Of a stretch of 19,373 nt of DNA, positions 7,208 to 15,573 are shown one piece after another (within the stretch, counting starts at the first letter, position 1; the number at the start of each line of letters is the position of its first letter). A program made the position numbers and the translations under genes. The notes beneath the pieces were generated by a model. The model was not told where the DNA came from. It ran no database searches and saw nothing but the letters and a program-made list of their open reading frames with translations. Source of the stretch: Halolacustris sp051744345 (GTDB taxonomy: Bacteria; Actinomycetota; Humimicrobiia; Humimicrobiales; Humimicrobiaceae); contig JBNJCW010000036.1 in the NCBI GenBank assembly GCA_051744345.1, forward strand, positions 1 through 19,373, in the 5' to 3' direction.

Positions 7208-8599
7208 TTGAAAATGAATGAAATGAACAAAGAGGTATTAAACTCTAAAAAGCTTCTTGACTTAAGGGAGATAGCCAAACAGCTGAATGTTAATGGTTAT
7301 TCCAAGCTTAAGAAAGATGAACTTATTGAAAAGATAATGGAGGCTTCCTCCGGTGACGGAAGCTCTGAAGCTGCTAAAAAAACAGAAAAAACAGAAAAAA
7401 GATCTGAAGAAGCAGCTACGGAAATGACCTATATCCAAAGTGAAGGCAAGACCAAGGAACTGGAAGTATATGAAGAGAGGATGAGGGGGATACTGGATAT
7501 ACTTGCAGACGGTTATGGCTTTTTAAGGGTAAGCGGTTATCTTCCAGGGAATAAGGATATTTATGTTTCCCAGTCGCAGATAAGGAGGTTCAGGCTGAGG
7601 CAGGGAGATGAAGTTTACGGACAGGTCAGGCCCCCGAAGGATAATGAGAAGTATAATGCTTTAATAAGGATTGAAAAGATCAATGGCGGGAATCCGGAGT
7701 TTGTCAGAAAGAGAGGTCCTTTTGAAAGGCTGACTCCCATATATCCCGAGGATAGGTTAAGGCTGGAAACCGGCAAGGGAGGCATAGCCCCCAGGGTAAT
7801 GGACCTGATAACCCCTATCGGGAAGGGCCAGAGGGGCCTTATCGTTTCTCCCCCGAAGGCAGGAAAAACCACTATCTTAAAAGAGATTGCAAACAGCGTT
7901 TCGGTAAACAATCCTGAAGTTCATATAATCGTCCTTCTGGTGGACGAGAGGCCTGAAGAAGTTACAGATATGGAAAGGTCTGTAAAAGGGGAGGTTATAT
8001 CATCTACCTTTGATCAGCCCTCGGATAACCATATACAGGTTTCTGAGCTGGTTCTGCAGAGGGCAAAAAGGCTGGTTGAGCATGGCAAGGATGTACTTAT
8101 ACTGCTGGACAGCATAACCAGGCTGGCCAGGGCTTATAACCTGTCTATACCCGCAAGCGGAAGGGTGCTCTCTGGCGGGGTTGATTCCACAGCATTGTTT
8201 CCCCCTAAAAGCTTTTTTGGGGCAGCAAGGAATATAGAGTACGGGGGCAGCCTTACCATTCTGGCCACTGCATTGATAGAGACAGGCAGCCGCATGGACG
8301 ATGTAATATTTGAGGAGTTTAAGGGTACGGGCAATATGGAGCTCAAGCTGGACAGGACCCTTGCAGATAAGAGGATATTCCCGGCTATTGATATAACCAA
8401 GTCAGGTACAAGGAAAGAGGAGCTGCTCATGGATGAAGAGGAGGCTTCACTGGTCTGGAGGCTTAGGAGAATCATACATGAGAAAGAGCCCGAGGTTGCT
8501 ATTGAGCAGCTGATAGATTATGTTAAGAAAACAAAGACCAATACGGATTTCCTAAATGCCCTTAAGGCTAGTTTTCAGAACAACAGCAAATCTTTGTAG
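7208..8599 (+). CDS. rho: Transcription termination factor Rho
   Basis: Rho is a hexameric RNA-dependent ATPase that ends transcription at unstructured, untranslated RNA. Domains: SAP-like Rho N-domain (about 16-45, LDLREIAKQLN...YSKLKKDELI), a short Lys/Glu/Ser linker (about 47-72), cold-shock-type RNA-binding domain (about 92-158, GILDILADGYGFLR), and the RecA-like ATPase. Walker A is PPKAGKTT (215-222). The catalytic region is VDERPEEVTDMER, Walker B is DVLILLDSITRLARAY, and the R-loop/Q-loop segment GGVDSTALFPPK follows. At 463 residues it lacks the long Arg/Asp-rich insertion seen in many high-GC actinobacterial Rho proteins. The start is TTG 7208 (AAGG 5 bases upstream) or ATG 7214; spacing slightly favours TTG. 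It heads the rho-rpmE-thyX-DUF1385-prfA-prmC run. Confidence 0.97.
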   Translation: MKMNEMNKEVLNSKKLLDLREIAKQLNVNGYSKLKKDELIEKIMEASSGDGSSEAAKKTEKTEKRSEEAATEMTYIQSEGKTKELEVYEERMRGILDILADGYGFLRVSGYLPGNKDIYVSQSQIRRFRLRQGDEVYGQVRPPKDNEKYNALIRIEKINGGNPEFVRKRGPFERLTPIYPEDRLRLETGKGGIAPRVMDLITPIGKGQRGLIVSPPKAGKTTILKEIANSVSVNNPEVHIIVLLVDERPEEVTDMERSVKGEVISSTFDQPSDNHIQVSELVLQRAKRLVEHGKDVLILLDSITRLARAYNLSIPASGRVLSGGVDSTALFPPKSFFGAARNIEYGGSLTILATALIETGSRMDDVIFEEFKGTGNMELKLDRTLADKRIFPAIDITKSGTRKEELLMDEEEASLVWRLRRIIHEKEPEVAIEQLIDYVKKTKTNTDFLNALKASFQNNSKSL

Positions 8600-8680
8600 C
8601 TAACTCATAACTGATTCCTTAGTGACTTACATAATTATTTATGATATCATTTTTCATTTGAATAATTAGAAATATTTATT

Positions 8681-8702
8681 AAGAGGTGTTTAAGAGGTGT
8701 TT
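8681..8702 (+). repeat. Tandem duplication of an 11-mer carrying the rpmE ribosome site
   Basis: AAGAGGTGTTT occurs twice back to back (8681-8691 and 8692-8702). The second copy supplies the Shine-Dalgarno sequence for rpmE ATG 8707; the first gives a spare site and creates a GTG at 8686 in the same frame. Confidence 0.8.
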
Positions 8703-8706
8703 TTGT

Positions 8707-8913
8707 ATGAAAAGTAAGATACATCCAGACTACTATGATTGTACGGTTACCTGTTCTTGTGGAAATACATTTAAAACGAGATCCACGCAGAAAGAACTGA
8801 GGGTAGAAATATGCTCCAACTGCCACCCCTTTTATACAGGAAAGCAGAAACTGGTAGATTCGGGCGGAAGGGTAGAACGTTTCCAGAAGAGGTTACATAA
8901 GAAAAAAAAGTAG
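8707..8913 (+). CDS. rpmE: 50S ribosomal protein L31, zinc-binding (C+) form
   Basis: L31 bridges the large and small ribosomal subunits. The 68-residue product begins with the family sequence MKSKIHPDYYDC. It holds the zinc ligands Cys16 and Cys18 (CSCG) and Cys36 and Cys39 (CSNCHPFYTG), followed by GKQKLVDSGGRVERF and a lysine-rich tail. This is the zinc-containing C+ type, which is replaced by Cys-less paralogues during zinc limitation in many bacteria. ATG 8707 is chosen because it matches the family N-terminus and has AAGAGGT 8 bases upstream. The GTG at 8686 would add seven unusual residues. The gene lies 107 bases after rho and 9 bases before thyX, so it probably leads or shares a transcript with thyX. 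Confidence 0.97.
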   Translation: MKSKIHPDYYDCTVTCSCGNTFKTRSTQKELRVEICSNCHPFYTGKQKLVDSGGRVERFQKRLHKKKK

Positions 8914-8922
8914 AGGCAGCTT

Positions 8923-9606
8923 ATGGATGTAAAATTATTAAGGCATACCCCGGAGCCGGAGAGGACGGTTGCGCTTGCAGCCAGGCTTTGCTATTCGCCG
9001 GTAGGGACCAAAGATATTGACCGGGGAATGAGTGACCAGGATGCGGAAAAACTGGTAAGGTTTGTGGTAAAAAGCGGCCACCTTTCTACCACAGAGCATA
9101 TCAGCTTTACTTTTGCCATAGAAGGTGTTTCCAGGGCATTAACCCATCAGCTGGTGAGGCACAGGATAGCCTCTTATAACCAGCAGTCCCAGAGGTATGT
9201 CCAGTTTAAGGACAATTACGGCTATATTACTCCCTACAGCATAGAAGATAACCCCACAGCGAAGGCTTTGTATGCGGATATGGCAGAGACAGTGCACCGT
9301 GCTTACCGAAAGCTTCTGGATATGGGGATAGAGGCAGAGGATGCCAGATACCTGCTTCCCAATGCTTCAGAGACCAAGATTGTAGTTACCATGAATGGAA
9401 GGGAACTCCTTCACTTCTTTACGGTCCGCTGCTGCAACCGCGCCCAGTGGGAGATAAAGGAACTTGCTGTCCAGATGCTGAAGGCTGCAAAAGAGGTCTG
9501 CCCGGTTGTTTTTGAAAAGGCAGGACCAAATTGCCTGAGGATGCCCTGCCCGGAAGGCAAGTACCAGTGCCCCAGCCCCCCGAAGGCTAGTGATTTTAAT
9601 GCCTGA
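8923..9606 (+). CDS. thyX: Flavin-dependent thymidylate synthase ThyX
   Basis: ThyX methylates dUMP to dTMP using methylene-tetrahydrofolate, NADPH and FAD, and is unrelated to ThyA. The signature RHRX7S is present as RHRIASYNQQS (79-89), followed by QRY. Other conserved parts are GHLSTTEHISFTF (52-64), the DARYLLPNASETKIVVTMNGREL segment and FFTVRCCNRAQWEI. Length (227) is normal. ATG 8923 has AGAGG upstream and follows rpmE by 9 bases. The 3' end overlaps the next gene. ThyX shares the folate pool with GlyA, encoded 4 kb away on the other strand. The usual neighbour at this place in B. subtilis is thymidine kinase (tdk), so a dTMP-supply gene next to rpmE and prfA has precedent. Confidence 0.96.
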   Translation: MDVKLLRHTPEPERTVALAARLCYSPVGTKDIDRGMSDQDAEKLVRFVVKSGHLSTTEHISFTFAIEGVSRALTHQLVRHRIASYNQQSQRYVQFKDNYGYITPYSIEDNPTAKALYADMAETVHRAYRKLLDMGIEAEDARYLLPNASETKIVVTMNGRELLHFFTVRCCNRAQWEIKELAVQMLKAAKEVCPVVFEKAGPNCLRMPCPEGKYQCPSPPKASDFNA

Positions 9607-10492
9607 GCAGAATAGGTACCAGATTGGTGGCCAGGCGGTAATAGAGGGCGTTATGATGAAAAGCAGGCATTTCTGGTCGCTGGCGGTCAGAAAGCCGGAT
9701 AAGGAGATTTCCGCTTCAGTATACCGGCTGAAGCCCTTGGAGGAAAAACACCCTTTTTTGGGCTGGGTTTTTGTCCGGGGCATAGTATCGCTGGTGGAAA
9801 CCATGGCTTTGGGTTTTAAGGCCTTGAGCTTTTCGGTCAATGAATCTACTGATGAAGAGATAGTGTTCTCCAAAAAGGAGATGGCCATATCCATCATTTT
9901 GGCGGTTATATTCGCGGTAGGCATTTTTTTTGTGCTCCCTACTTTGATTGGAAGGACATTTAGTGAAAGGTTTCCCAATGCTTTTGTCTACAACCTGCTG
10001 GAAGGCCTTATAAGGATTGGCCTATTTTTGGCCTATATAGCCATAATATCATCTATTAAGGACGTAAAAAGGCTGTTCCAGTATCATGGCGCTGAGCATA
10101 AGACCATACAGGCCTATGAGATGGGCCAGGAACTGGTACCGGGGAATATAAGGAGGTTCAGCAGGCTGCACTTAAGGTGCGGGACCAGTTTCCTCCTTAT
10201 AGTGATGGTGGTGGCTATTTTTGTTTTTGCCCTGATGGGAAAGCCTCCGATGATGCTGCGTATAGCATTAAGGATAGTTCTTATACCGGTTATTGCAGGT
10301 ATATCGTATGAGCTTATAAAGATTGCCGGCCGGTTCAGCAGATACAAGATAGTTAACATAATTTTTTATCCCGGACTTCTTCTCCAGAAGATGACCACCA
10401 GGGAGCCTGATGACGGGCAGCTGGAAGTGGCGGTTAAATCATTTTTAAAGGTTCTGGAAGCAGAAGAGGCCCTGCAGGAAAAGAAAGCATAA
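9599..10492 (+). CDS. DUF1385 (YqhQ-like) integral membrane protein
   Basis: This is a conserved membrane protein of unknown function, often annotated as a putative metal-dependent enzyme. Three family signatures are intact: GGQAVIEGVMM (10-20), YHGAEHKTIQAYE (162-174) and RLHLRCGTSF (189-198). Their His, Glu and Cys residues are the basis for the proposed metal binding. About four hydrophobic helices lie near 96-118, 134-152, 197-213 and 222-240. ATG 9599 gives the family N-terminus; GTG 9590 in the same frame is an alternative. The gene overlaps the thyX end by 8 bases. Its position directly before prfA is common in Gram-positive and related genomes, which suggests co-transcription rather than shared function. 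I know no demonstrated biochemical role. Confidence 0.9.
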   Translation: MPEQNRYQIGGQAVIEGVMMKSRHFWSLAVRKPDKEISASVYRLKPLEEKHPFLGWVFVRGIVSLVETMALGFKALSFSVNESTDEEIVFSKKEMAISIILAVIFAVGIFFVLPTLIGRTFSERFPNAFVYNLLEGLIRIGLFLAYIAIISSIKDVKRLFQYHGAEHKTIQAYEMGQELVPGNIRRFSRLHLRCGTSFLLIVMVVAIFVFALMGKPPMMLRIALRIVLIPVIAGISYELIKIAGRFSRYKIVNIIFYPGLLLQKMTTREPDDGQLEVAVKSFLKVLEAEEALQEKKA

Positions 10493-10509
10493 AAATAGGA
10501 GTTTTTAAG

Positions 10510-11589
10510 ATGTCCAAACTGGCTAAAAAACTGGAGATATATGAACATAAATACAAGCAGCTGATGCAAAAACTTTCCGACCCCCAGGTAAGTTCAGACC
10601 CTGTAAAGATAAAGGAATACGGCAAGAAGGTCTCAGAGCTGGAAGAAATGGTAAAGACAGCCAAGGAATACCGGAAGGCAGTCTCTTCCATTGAAGAGGC
10701 AGAGGATATGATTGAAAAAGAACAGGATGAAGAGATGAAGGCTTACCTTAAGGAGGAGCTTGCTTCCAGCAGTAAGCAAAAGGAAAAGCTGGAAGGAAAG
10801 ATTAAGGTATTGCTTGCCCCCAGGGATCCCAATGATAACAAGAATGCAATCATTGAGATAAGGGCTGGCGCAGGAGGGGATGAGGCTGCTCTTTTTGCCG
10901 GAGACCTGTACAGGATGTACACAAAATTTGCAGACAACAGGGGATTTGCCCATGAGGTGCTTTCCTCTAACTCGCTGGGCATAGGAGGATTTAAGGAGAT
11001 TATATTCAGCATAGAGGGGCGGGGCGTATACGGCACCATGAAATATGAATCGGGTGTCCATCGGGTGCAGAGGATACCGGTTACCGAATCGGGGGGAAGA
11101 ATCCATACCTCTACAGCTACGGTTGCCGTACTCCCGGAGGCTGAAGATGTTGAGATTGATATTGACCCCCAGGATGTCAGGGTGGATGTATTCAGGTCCA
11201 GCGGACCAGGCGGGCAGTCAGTTAATACCACTGATTCGGCGGTAAGGCTTACCCATGTGCCCACAGGGCTGATAGTCAGCTGTCAGGATGAAAAATCCCA
11301 GCTCCAGAACAAGGAAAAGGCTTTCAGGATACTCAGGGCAAGGCTCAAGGAGATAGAAGAGCAGAAGCAGATGGATGAGCAGACCAAAAACAGGAGGATG
11401 CAGATTGGCAGCGGAGACAGGAGCGAAAGGATAAGGACATATAACTTTCCCCAGGGAAGGATTACTGATCACCGCATAAACCTTACTCTCTACAAACTGG
11501 AAGAGGTGCTTGAGGGCAATCTCTCCGAGCTCATAGATGCCCTGAGAACAGAGGATGAGAAAAAGAAAATAGAGAAGATAGGGGTATAG
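10510..11589 (+). CDS. prfA: Peptide chain release factor 1
   Basis: RF1 reads UAA and UAG stop codons and triggers peptide release. The 359-residue length is standard. The tripeptide anticodon appears as PVT (190-192, in RVQRIPVTESGGRIHTS), which marks RF1 rather than RF2 (SPF). The catalytic GGQ is at 234-236 (SSGPGGQSVNTTDSAVR); its Gln is the target of the methylase encoded next door. The N-terminal coiled region (1-100) and the conserved EIRAGAGGDEAALF are normal. ATG 10510 has AGGAG 8 bases upstream and follows DUF1385 by 17 bases. The downstream prmC starts 3 bases after the stop. With RF1 present, UAA and UAG should both work as stops here, which matters for the in-frame TAA at 2426. 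Confidence 0.97.
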   Translation: MSKLAKKLEIYEHKYKQLMQKLSDPQVSSDPVKIKEYGKKVSELEEMVKTAKEYRKAVSSIEEAEDMIEKEQDEEMKAYLKEELASSSKQKEKLEGKIKVLLAPRDPNDNKNAIIEIRAGAGGDEAALFAGDLYRMYTKFADNRGFAHEVLSSNSLGIGGFKEIIFSIEGRGVYGTMKYESGVHRVQRIPVTESGGRIHTSTATVAVLPEAEDVEIDIDPQDVRVDVFRSSGPGGQSVNTTDSAVRLTHVPTGLIVSCQDEKSQLQNKEKAFRILRARLKEIEEQKQMDEQTKNRRMQIGSGDRSERIRTYNFPQGRITDHRINLTLYKLEEVLEGNLSELIDALRTEDEKKKIEKIGV

Positions 11590-11592
11590 GTT

Positions 11593-12501
11593 TTGCCGGC
11601 CTGGAATGTCAAAAAGCTACTGGAATGGGGTATTGACTATTTTACCCGTAAAGACATTCCCGAGCCCCGCTTATCTGCAGAGCTTCTCCTAAGCTCGGTG
11701 CTTAATTTTTCCAGGGTAAAGTTGTACCTTAATTACAATTATGAGCCCTCCCAGGCCGAGCTTGACCGGTTTAAGCAGCTTATATACAAAAGGCTGGAGC
11801 ATATGCCCATACAGTATATACTGGGTCAGGCTTTTTTCAGGAAGGTAAAACTGCATGTGGATAAAAATGTGTTGATACCCAGGCCTGAAACAGAGCTTTT
11901 GGTAGAGGAAGCATTAGAGATTGCCAAAGGCCTTGCTGAAAGAAAGAAGCTAAATATATTAGAGGTAGGCACCGGCAGCGGCGCCATAGCCATAAGTCTG
12001 GCATATGAGCTTGCGGGAATTGATTTTAATATAACTGCTACTGACAAAAGCAGCAGGGCAGTGGAGATAGCCAAAAAAAATGCAGAAGATATGCTGGAGG
12101 GGCAAAAACTTGACCGGATAAGCTTCAGCTGCGCAGATATTGTTCCCTACAGCAATGATTTCAAACAGAAAACAGGCGAAATTGATATGGTCATATCCAA
12201 CCCCCCCTATATATCCTCGGCCAATTTTAAAAGCCTTCCCCGGCAGGTAAAGGATTACGAGCCCAGGGAAGCACTGGTTGGGGGGGAGAGCGGCAGCGAA
12301 TGCTATGGCCGTATCTTTGAAGGGGTAAGGCCTTTTTTAAGGCAGCCCTGCTACCTCGTTTTAGAGATCGATGAGCTGGTGGCCGAAGAAGTTAAAAAGC
12401 AGTGCATCAAGGCATACGGTTTGGTAACCGTAGAGATAAAAAAGGATTATAATAAAAAGGATAGGATGATAATAGCCAGGGTAGATAAAGTTTCCCTGTA
12501 G
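11593..12501 (+). CDS. prmC: Release-factor glutamine N5-methyltransferase PrmC
   Basis: PrmC (HemK) methylates the Gln of the GGQ motif in release factors, using S-adenosylmethionine. The N-terminal helical domain (1-85) ends in QYILGQAFF. The family motif IPRPETELLVEEAL starts at 95. The SAM-binding loop is LEVGTGSGAIAIS (123-135), and the substrate-binding NPPY is at 203-206 (VISNPPYISS). At 302 residues it is slightly longer than average. The TTG start at 11593 lies 3 bases after the prfA stop, and the end of prfA supplies the ribosome site (GGGGTATAGG). Tight prfA-prmC coupling is the rule across bacteria. Confidence 0.96.
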   Translation: MPAWNVKKLLEWGIDYFTRKDIPEPRLSAELLLSSVLNFSRVKLYLNYNYEPSQAELDRFKQLIYKRLEHMPIQYILGQAFFRKVKLHVDKNVLIPRPETELLVEEALEIAKGLAERKKLNILEVGTGSGAIAISLAYELAGIDFNITATDKSSRAVEIAKKNAEDMLEGQKLDRISFSCADIVPYSNDFKQKTGEIDMVISNPPYISSANFKSLPRQVKDYEPREALVGGESGSECYGRIFEGVRPFLRQPCYLVLEIDELVAEEVKKQCIKAYGLVTVEIKKDYNKKDRMIIARVDKVSL

Positions 12502-12544
12502 TATTAATATGATGTTGATTTGGTTCTAGCGGTTAGGAGGACAG

Positions 12545-13849
12545 TTGGACAGCGCAGTAGTTGCAATATTGATTTTTGTCCTGACTTATATAGCTATTGC
12601 TTCTGAGAAAGTAAACCGGACGGTGGTTGCATTTACCGGCGCCCTTTTACTCCTTCTTTTCAATATTTTTGACCTAAACCAGGCTATAGGTTTTATCAAC
12701 TGGGAAACCATAGGGCTCCTTTTTGGGATGTTTCTGATAGTAACTGCATTATCCGATTCAGGCTTTTTTAACTTTCTGGCCCTAAGGGCAGCAAAAAAGC
12801 TGAAGTATTCCCCCAAAAAAATATTTATATTCTTCCCCATACTGGCAGGACTGCTTTCGGCATTTATCGATTCCATAACGGTTATACTCTTCTTTGCTGT
12901 CCTTACCTATGAATTGTGCAAGATGATAAAAATAGACCCTGCCCCCCTGGTAATTACTGAAGTAATAATGGCTAATATAGGGGGGTCTGCTACCCTGGTG
13001 GGGGATCCGCCCAATGTTATACTGGGCCTAAAGCTGGGCTTCTATTTTAATGATTTTGTGATCCACAATGGGCCCATATCTGTGGTTGCCGGGGCGGCAA
13101 CCCTGCTTTTCTGTTATCTTGTCAGCAGAAAAGCACTAATTCCCCATGGAAAAATTTCCATAGCAGAGCTGGAGCAGATGGATCCCAGGGAGGCAATTGA
13201 AGATACGAGGCAGCTTAAGGTCTCGCTGGGCGCTTTTTTCGGAGCCATACTGCTCCTAATTACCCATTCTTATCTGGAAAAATATCTCAATATTAACCTT
13301 TCTGTAGCTCTTGCGGCCATGATACCTGCTTTTATAATGCTGCTGATTCTGGGCAAAACCTCAGAAAGGATAATAGAAAAGGTTGATTTTGATGTGATAC
13401 TCTTCTTTATGGGCCTTTTTGTGGTGGTGGGAGGTCTGGAGGCTACCGGGGTAATAGAGAGGTTGTCAGCCGGACTTACTGAAGCATTCAGAGGAAATGA
13501 CCTGGGCCTTATAACCACCCTTCTATGGGGCTCCGGCCTGGTAAGCGGGGTTGTGGATAATGTGCCCCTTGCCCTTTCCATGGCCTATGTATTGGAAAAC
13601 ATGGTAAAGTTTGCAGGGGTACCTGCGCTGTCCATAATGGTATGGGCTGTATCCCTGGGGGCAGATATCGGGGGAAATCTTACTCCTATAGGGGCTTCAT
13701 CCAATGTTATTGCTTATGCCTCCATGGAGAAGAGGGGATATTCTATTGGATGGGGGAGGTGGCTTAAGCTTGCCCTGCCTGCCACCATTATAGCGGTAAC
13801 TATTTCTAATATAGGAATTTATCTCAAGTTTATAACCGGGTTCTATTAA
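12545..13849 (+). CDS. Ion transporter of the ArsB/NhaD/P-protein superfamily
   Basis: This 434-residue protein is almost entirely hydrophobic, with about 11 membrane helices and a cytoplasmic or external loop near 200-225. It has the inverted-repeat logic of the ion transporter superfamily. The first half carries SAFIDSITVIL (105-115) and IGGSATLVGDPPNVI (145-159). The second half carries SGVVDNVPL (334-342) and IGGNLTPIGASSNVI (375-389). Such paired motifs occur in ArsB arsenite exporters, NhaD sodium/proton antiporters and the animal P protein. No ars genes are near, so arsenite export is not supported; a cation or anion exchanger is the safer call. The TTG start at 12545 has TAGGAGG 4 bases upstream. 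Its stop overlaps that of glyA on the other strand. B. subtilis has no such gene at this position. Confidence 0.85.
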   Translation: MDSAVVAILIFVLTYIAIASEKVNRTVVAFTGALLLLLFNIFDLNQAIGFINWETIGLLFGMFLIVTALSDSGFFNFLALRAAKKLKYSPKKIFIFFPILAGLLSAFIDSITVILFFAVLTYELCKMIKIDPAPLVITEVIMANIGGSATLVGDPPNVILGLKLGFYFNDFVIHNGPISVVAGAATLLFCYLVSRKALIPHGKISIAELEQMDPREAIEDTRQLKVSLGAFFGAILLLITHSYLEKYLNINLSVALAAMIPAFIMLLILGKTSERIIEKVDFDVILFFMGLFVVVGGLEATGVIERLSAGLTEAFRGNDLGLITTLLWGSGLVSGVVDNVPLALSMAYVLENMVKFAGVPALSIMVWAVSLGADIGGNLTPIGASSNVIAYASMEKRGYSIGWGRWLKLALPATIIAVTISNIGIYLKFITGFY

Positions 13850-15108
13850 AGGTTCTGGTAGATGGGAAAATCTGCCATAAGCCTGTTCACTTTCTTTTTA
13901 GCTTCTTTGAGCTTTCCGGGGCTGTTTTTGTTATGCAGGGCAAAAGATATTATATCCCCTATGCTGTGCATCTCTTCTATTCCCATGCCCTGGGTGGTTA
14001 CCGCAGCTGTCCCAATCCTTATTCCGCTGGTTACCACCGGGCTTTTTTTATCATAGGGTATCAAATTCTTGTTTATAACCACACCGCAGGTTCCGAGCAC
14101 GCCTGTTGCCTCATAACCGGTGGTATCCTTATCTGAGAGGTCTACAAGAAACAGGTGGTTGTCAGTCCCTCCGGATACTATCCTGAATCCCTCGCCTTTT
14201 AAATGCCCGCATAAAGCCTTGCAGTTTCGTACCACGTCTGAGGCATACTGCTTAAAAGATTTGCCCATGGCTTCCCTGAAGCATACCGCCTTGGCGGCAA
14301 TAACATGCATAAGCGGCCCGCCCTGGGTACCGGGGAAGACAGCCATATCCAGCATCTTGCCGTATTTTTTATCTGCTATAATCATTCCGCCCCTGGGACC
14401 TCTCAGGGTTTTATGGGTTGTGCCGGTGGTAAAATCTGCTATTCCTACTGAAGAGGGATGCTCATCTCCTGCTATAAGGCCGGCAATATGGGCAATATCA
14501 GCCATAAGGTATGCCCCCACCTCATCTGCTATCTGTCTGAATCTTTTAAAATCTATTATCCTGGAATAGGAGCTGGCCCCGCAGATTATAAGTTTGGGCC
14601 TTACCTCTTTGGCTATTTTTCTTACCTGCCTGTAGTCTATAAGCTCTGTGTCCGGATCCACGCTATAGTTGTATATGTCAAAATACTTGCCGGATAGGTT
14701 ATGGCTCTGGCCATGGGAAAGATGGCCCCCGTCCTTTAAACTCATGCTCAATATCTTGTCATTAGGCTCAAGTATGGCCACAAATACCGCCGTGTTGGCG
14801 TTTACTCCGCTGTGGGGCTGTACATTGGTATAGCCCGAGCCGAAAAGCTGGTTTGCCCTGTCTATTGCCAGCTGCTCTGCCTGGTCAACAAATTCACAGC
14901 CCCCGTAGTACCTGTGCCCGGGATAGCCCTCTGCATATTTATTGGTAAGCACTGTTCCCATGGTTTTTATTACTTCCTGGGAGGTATAGTTTTCAGATGC
15001 TATCAGCAGCAGTTTGCTCCGCTGGCGGTCAAGCTCTTTTCTAACAATATCCTGTATCTTTAGGTCCGCTTCCTTGCTCAAGGTGTGGTTCTTATTGTTC
15101 TTGGCCAT
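13846..15108 (-). CDS. glyA: Serine hydroxymethyltransferase
   Basis: GlyA converts serine and tetrahydrofolate to glycine and methylene-tetrahydrofolate, the one-carbon donor used by ThyX. The PLP lysine is in TTGTTHKTLRGPRGG (Lys233; relatives usually have TTTTHKTLRG, so one Thr is Gly here). Other family parts are LIASENYTS (35-43), NKYAEGYPGHRYYGGCE (56-72), the LMADIAHIAGLIA segment (201-213) and VFPGTQGGPLMH. Length from ATG 15108 is 420, normal for bacteria. TTG 15132 in the same frame would add eight residues and is less likely. The start overlaps the rpiB end by 17 bases, so translation is probably coupled. It is the last gene of the minus-strand sua5-phosphatase-rpiB-glyA operon, and its stop shares TTAA (13846-13849) with the convergent transporter gene. 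Confidence 0.97.
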   Translation of the reverse strand: MAKNNKNHTLSKEADLKIQDIVRKELDRQRSKLLLIASENYTSQEVIKTMGTVLTNKYAEGYPGHRYYGGCEFVDQAEQLAIDRANQLFGSGYTNVQPHSGVNANTAVFVAILEPNDKILSMSLKDGGHLSHGQSHNLSGKYFDIYNYSVDPDTELIDYRQVRKIAKEVRPKLIICGASSYSRIIDFKRFRQIADEVGAYLMADIAHIAGLIAGDEHPSSVGIADFTTGTTHKTLRGPRGGMIIADKKYGKMLDMAVFPGTQGGPLMHVIAAKAVCFREAMGKSFKQYASDVVRNCKALCGHLKGEGFRIVSGGTDNHLFLVDLSDKDTTGYEATGVLGTCGVVINKNLIPYDKKSPVVTSGIRIGTAAVTTQGMGIEEMHSIGDIISFALHNKNSPGKLKEAKKKVNRLMADFPIYQNL

Positions 15109-15562
15109 TACCAGTACAAATCCTTTCTTCAATATTCATAATTTTATTTACCCTTCTTATATGCCTCTCCTGGCTGCTGACTGGCTCAGAGAGAAATGCT
15201 TCTGCTATTTGCCCGCAGGTTTCCTTATCCAAAAATCTTGCCCCCATGCAGAGTATATTGGCATTATTGTGCTGCCGGGCAAGTTTTGCGGTTTCTCTAC
15301 TCCAGCATACCGCAGCCCTTATCCCTTTTACCTTATTGGCAGCAATGCTTACCCCTATGCCTGTACCGCATAGAAGTATGCCCCGCTCTGCCTTACCACC
15401 AGCTACAGTTTTAGCTACCTCCTCAGCTATATCCGGATAATCAATACTCTGGCCCTCAAAACCTCCAAGGTCAGAAACCTTATGGCCCCATGAGGAGATA
15501 AGCTGGACCAGATATTTTTTGTGCTCGTAGCCCGCATGGTCTGAGCCTATTGTAATTTTCAT
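15092..15562 (-). CDS. rpiB: Ribose-5-phosphate isomerase B (RpiB/LacAB family)
   Basis: RpiB interconverts ribose 5-phosphate and ribulose 5-phosphate in the pentose phosphate pathway. Family signatures are ITIGSDHAGYEHK (3-15), SIDYPDIAEEVA (39-50), the active-site Cys65 in LLCGTGIGVSIAANK (63-77) and ARQHNNANILCMGAR (95-109). The 156-residue length is usual. The last 12 or so residues (IEERICTGNGQEQ) lie over the start of glyA. The gene follows the phosphatase gene by 11 bases. The same neighbours (ywlE upstream, glyA downstream) occur around B. subtilis ywlF. A LacA/LacB galactose-6-phosphate role is unlikely in this context. Confidence 0.95.
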   Translation of the reverse strand: MKITIGSDHAGYEHKKYLVQLISSWGHKVSDLGGFEGQSIDYPDIAEEVAKTVAGGKAERGILLCGTGIGVSIAANKVKGIRAAVCWSRETAKLARQHNNANILCMGARFLDKETCGQIAEAFLSEPVSSQERHIRRVNKIMNIEERICTGNGQEQ

Positions 15563-15573
15563 AATTCTCCAAA

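Noticed and set aside
9367..9978. Minus-strand open frame of 203 codons across thyX and the DUF1385 gene
   Set aside because: It lies antisense to two well-supported genes, has no recognisable family and no ribosome site. It is a shadow of their codon bias.
10743..11264. Minus-strand open frame of 173 codons inside prfA
   Set aside because: Antisense to a strongly conserved gene; the Ser/Pro-rich composition is typical of shadow frames.
12545..13849. Specific call as arsenite exporter ArsB
   Set aside because: The paired motifs are shared by NhaD and P-protein relatives, and there are no arsR, arsA or arsC genes nearby.
14120..14569. Plus-strand open frame of 149 codons inside glyA
   Set aside because: Antisense to glyA, no family resemblance, no ribosome site.
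15109..15132. Upstream TTG start for glyA
   Set aside because: It adds eight residues not typical of the family; ATG 15108 is preferred.
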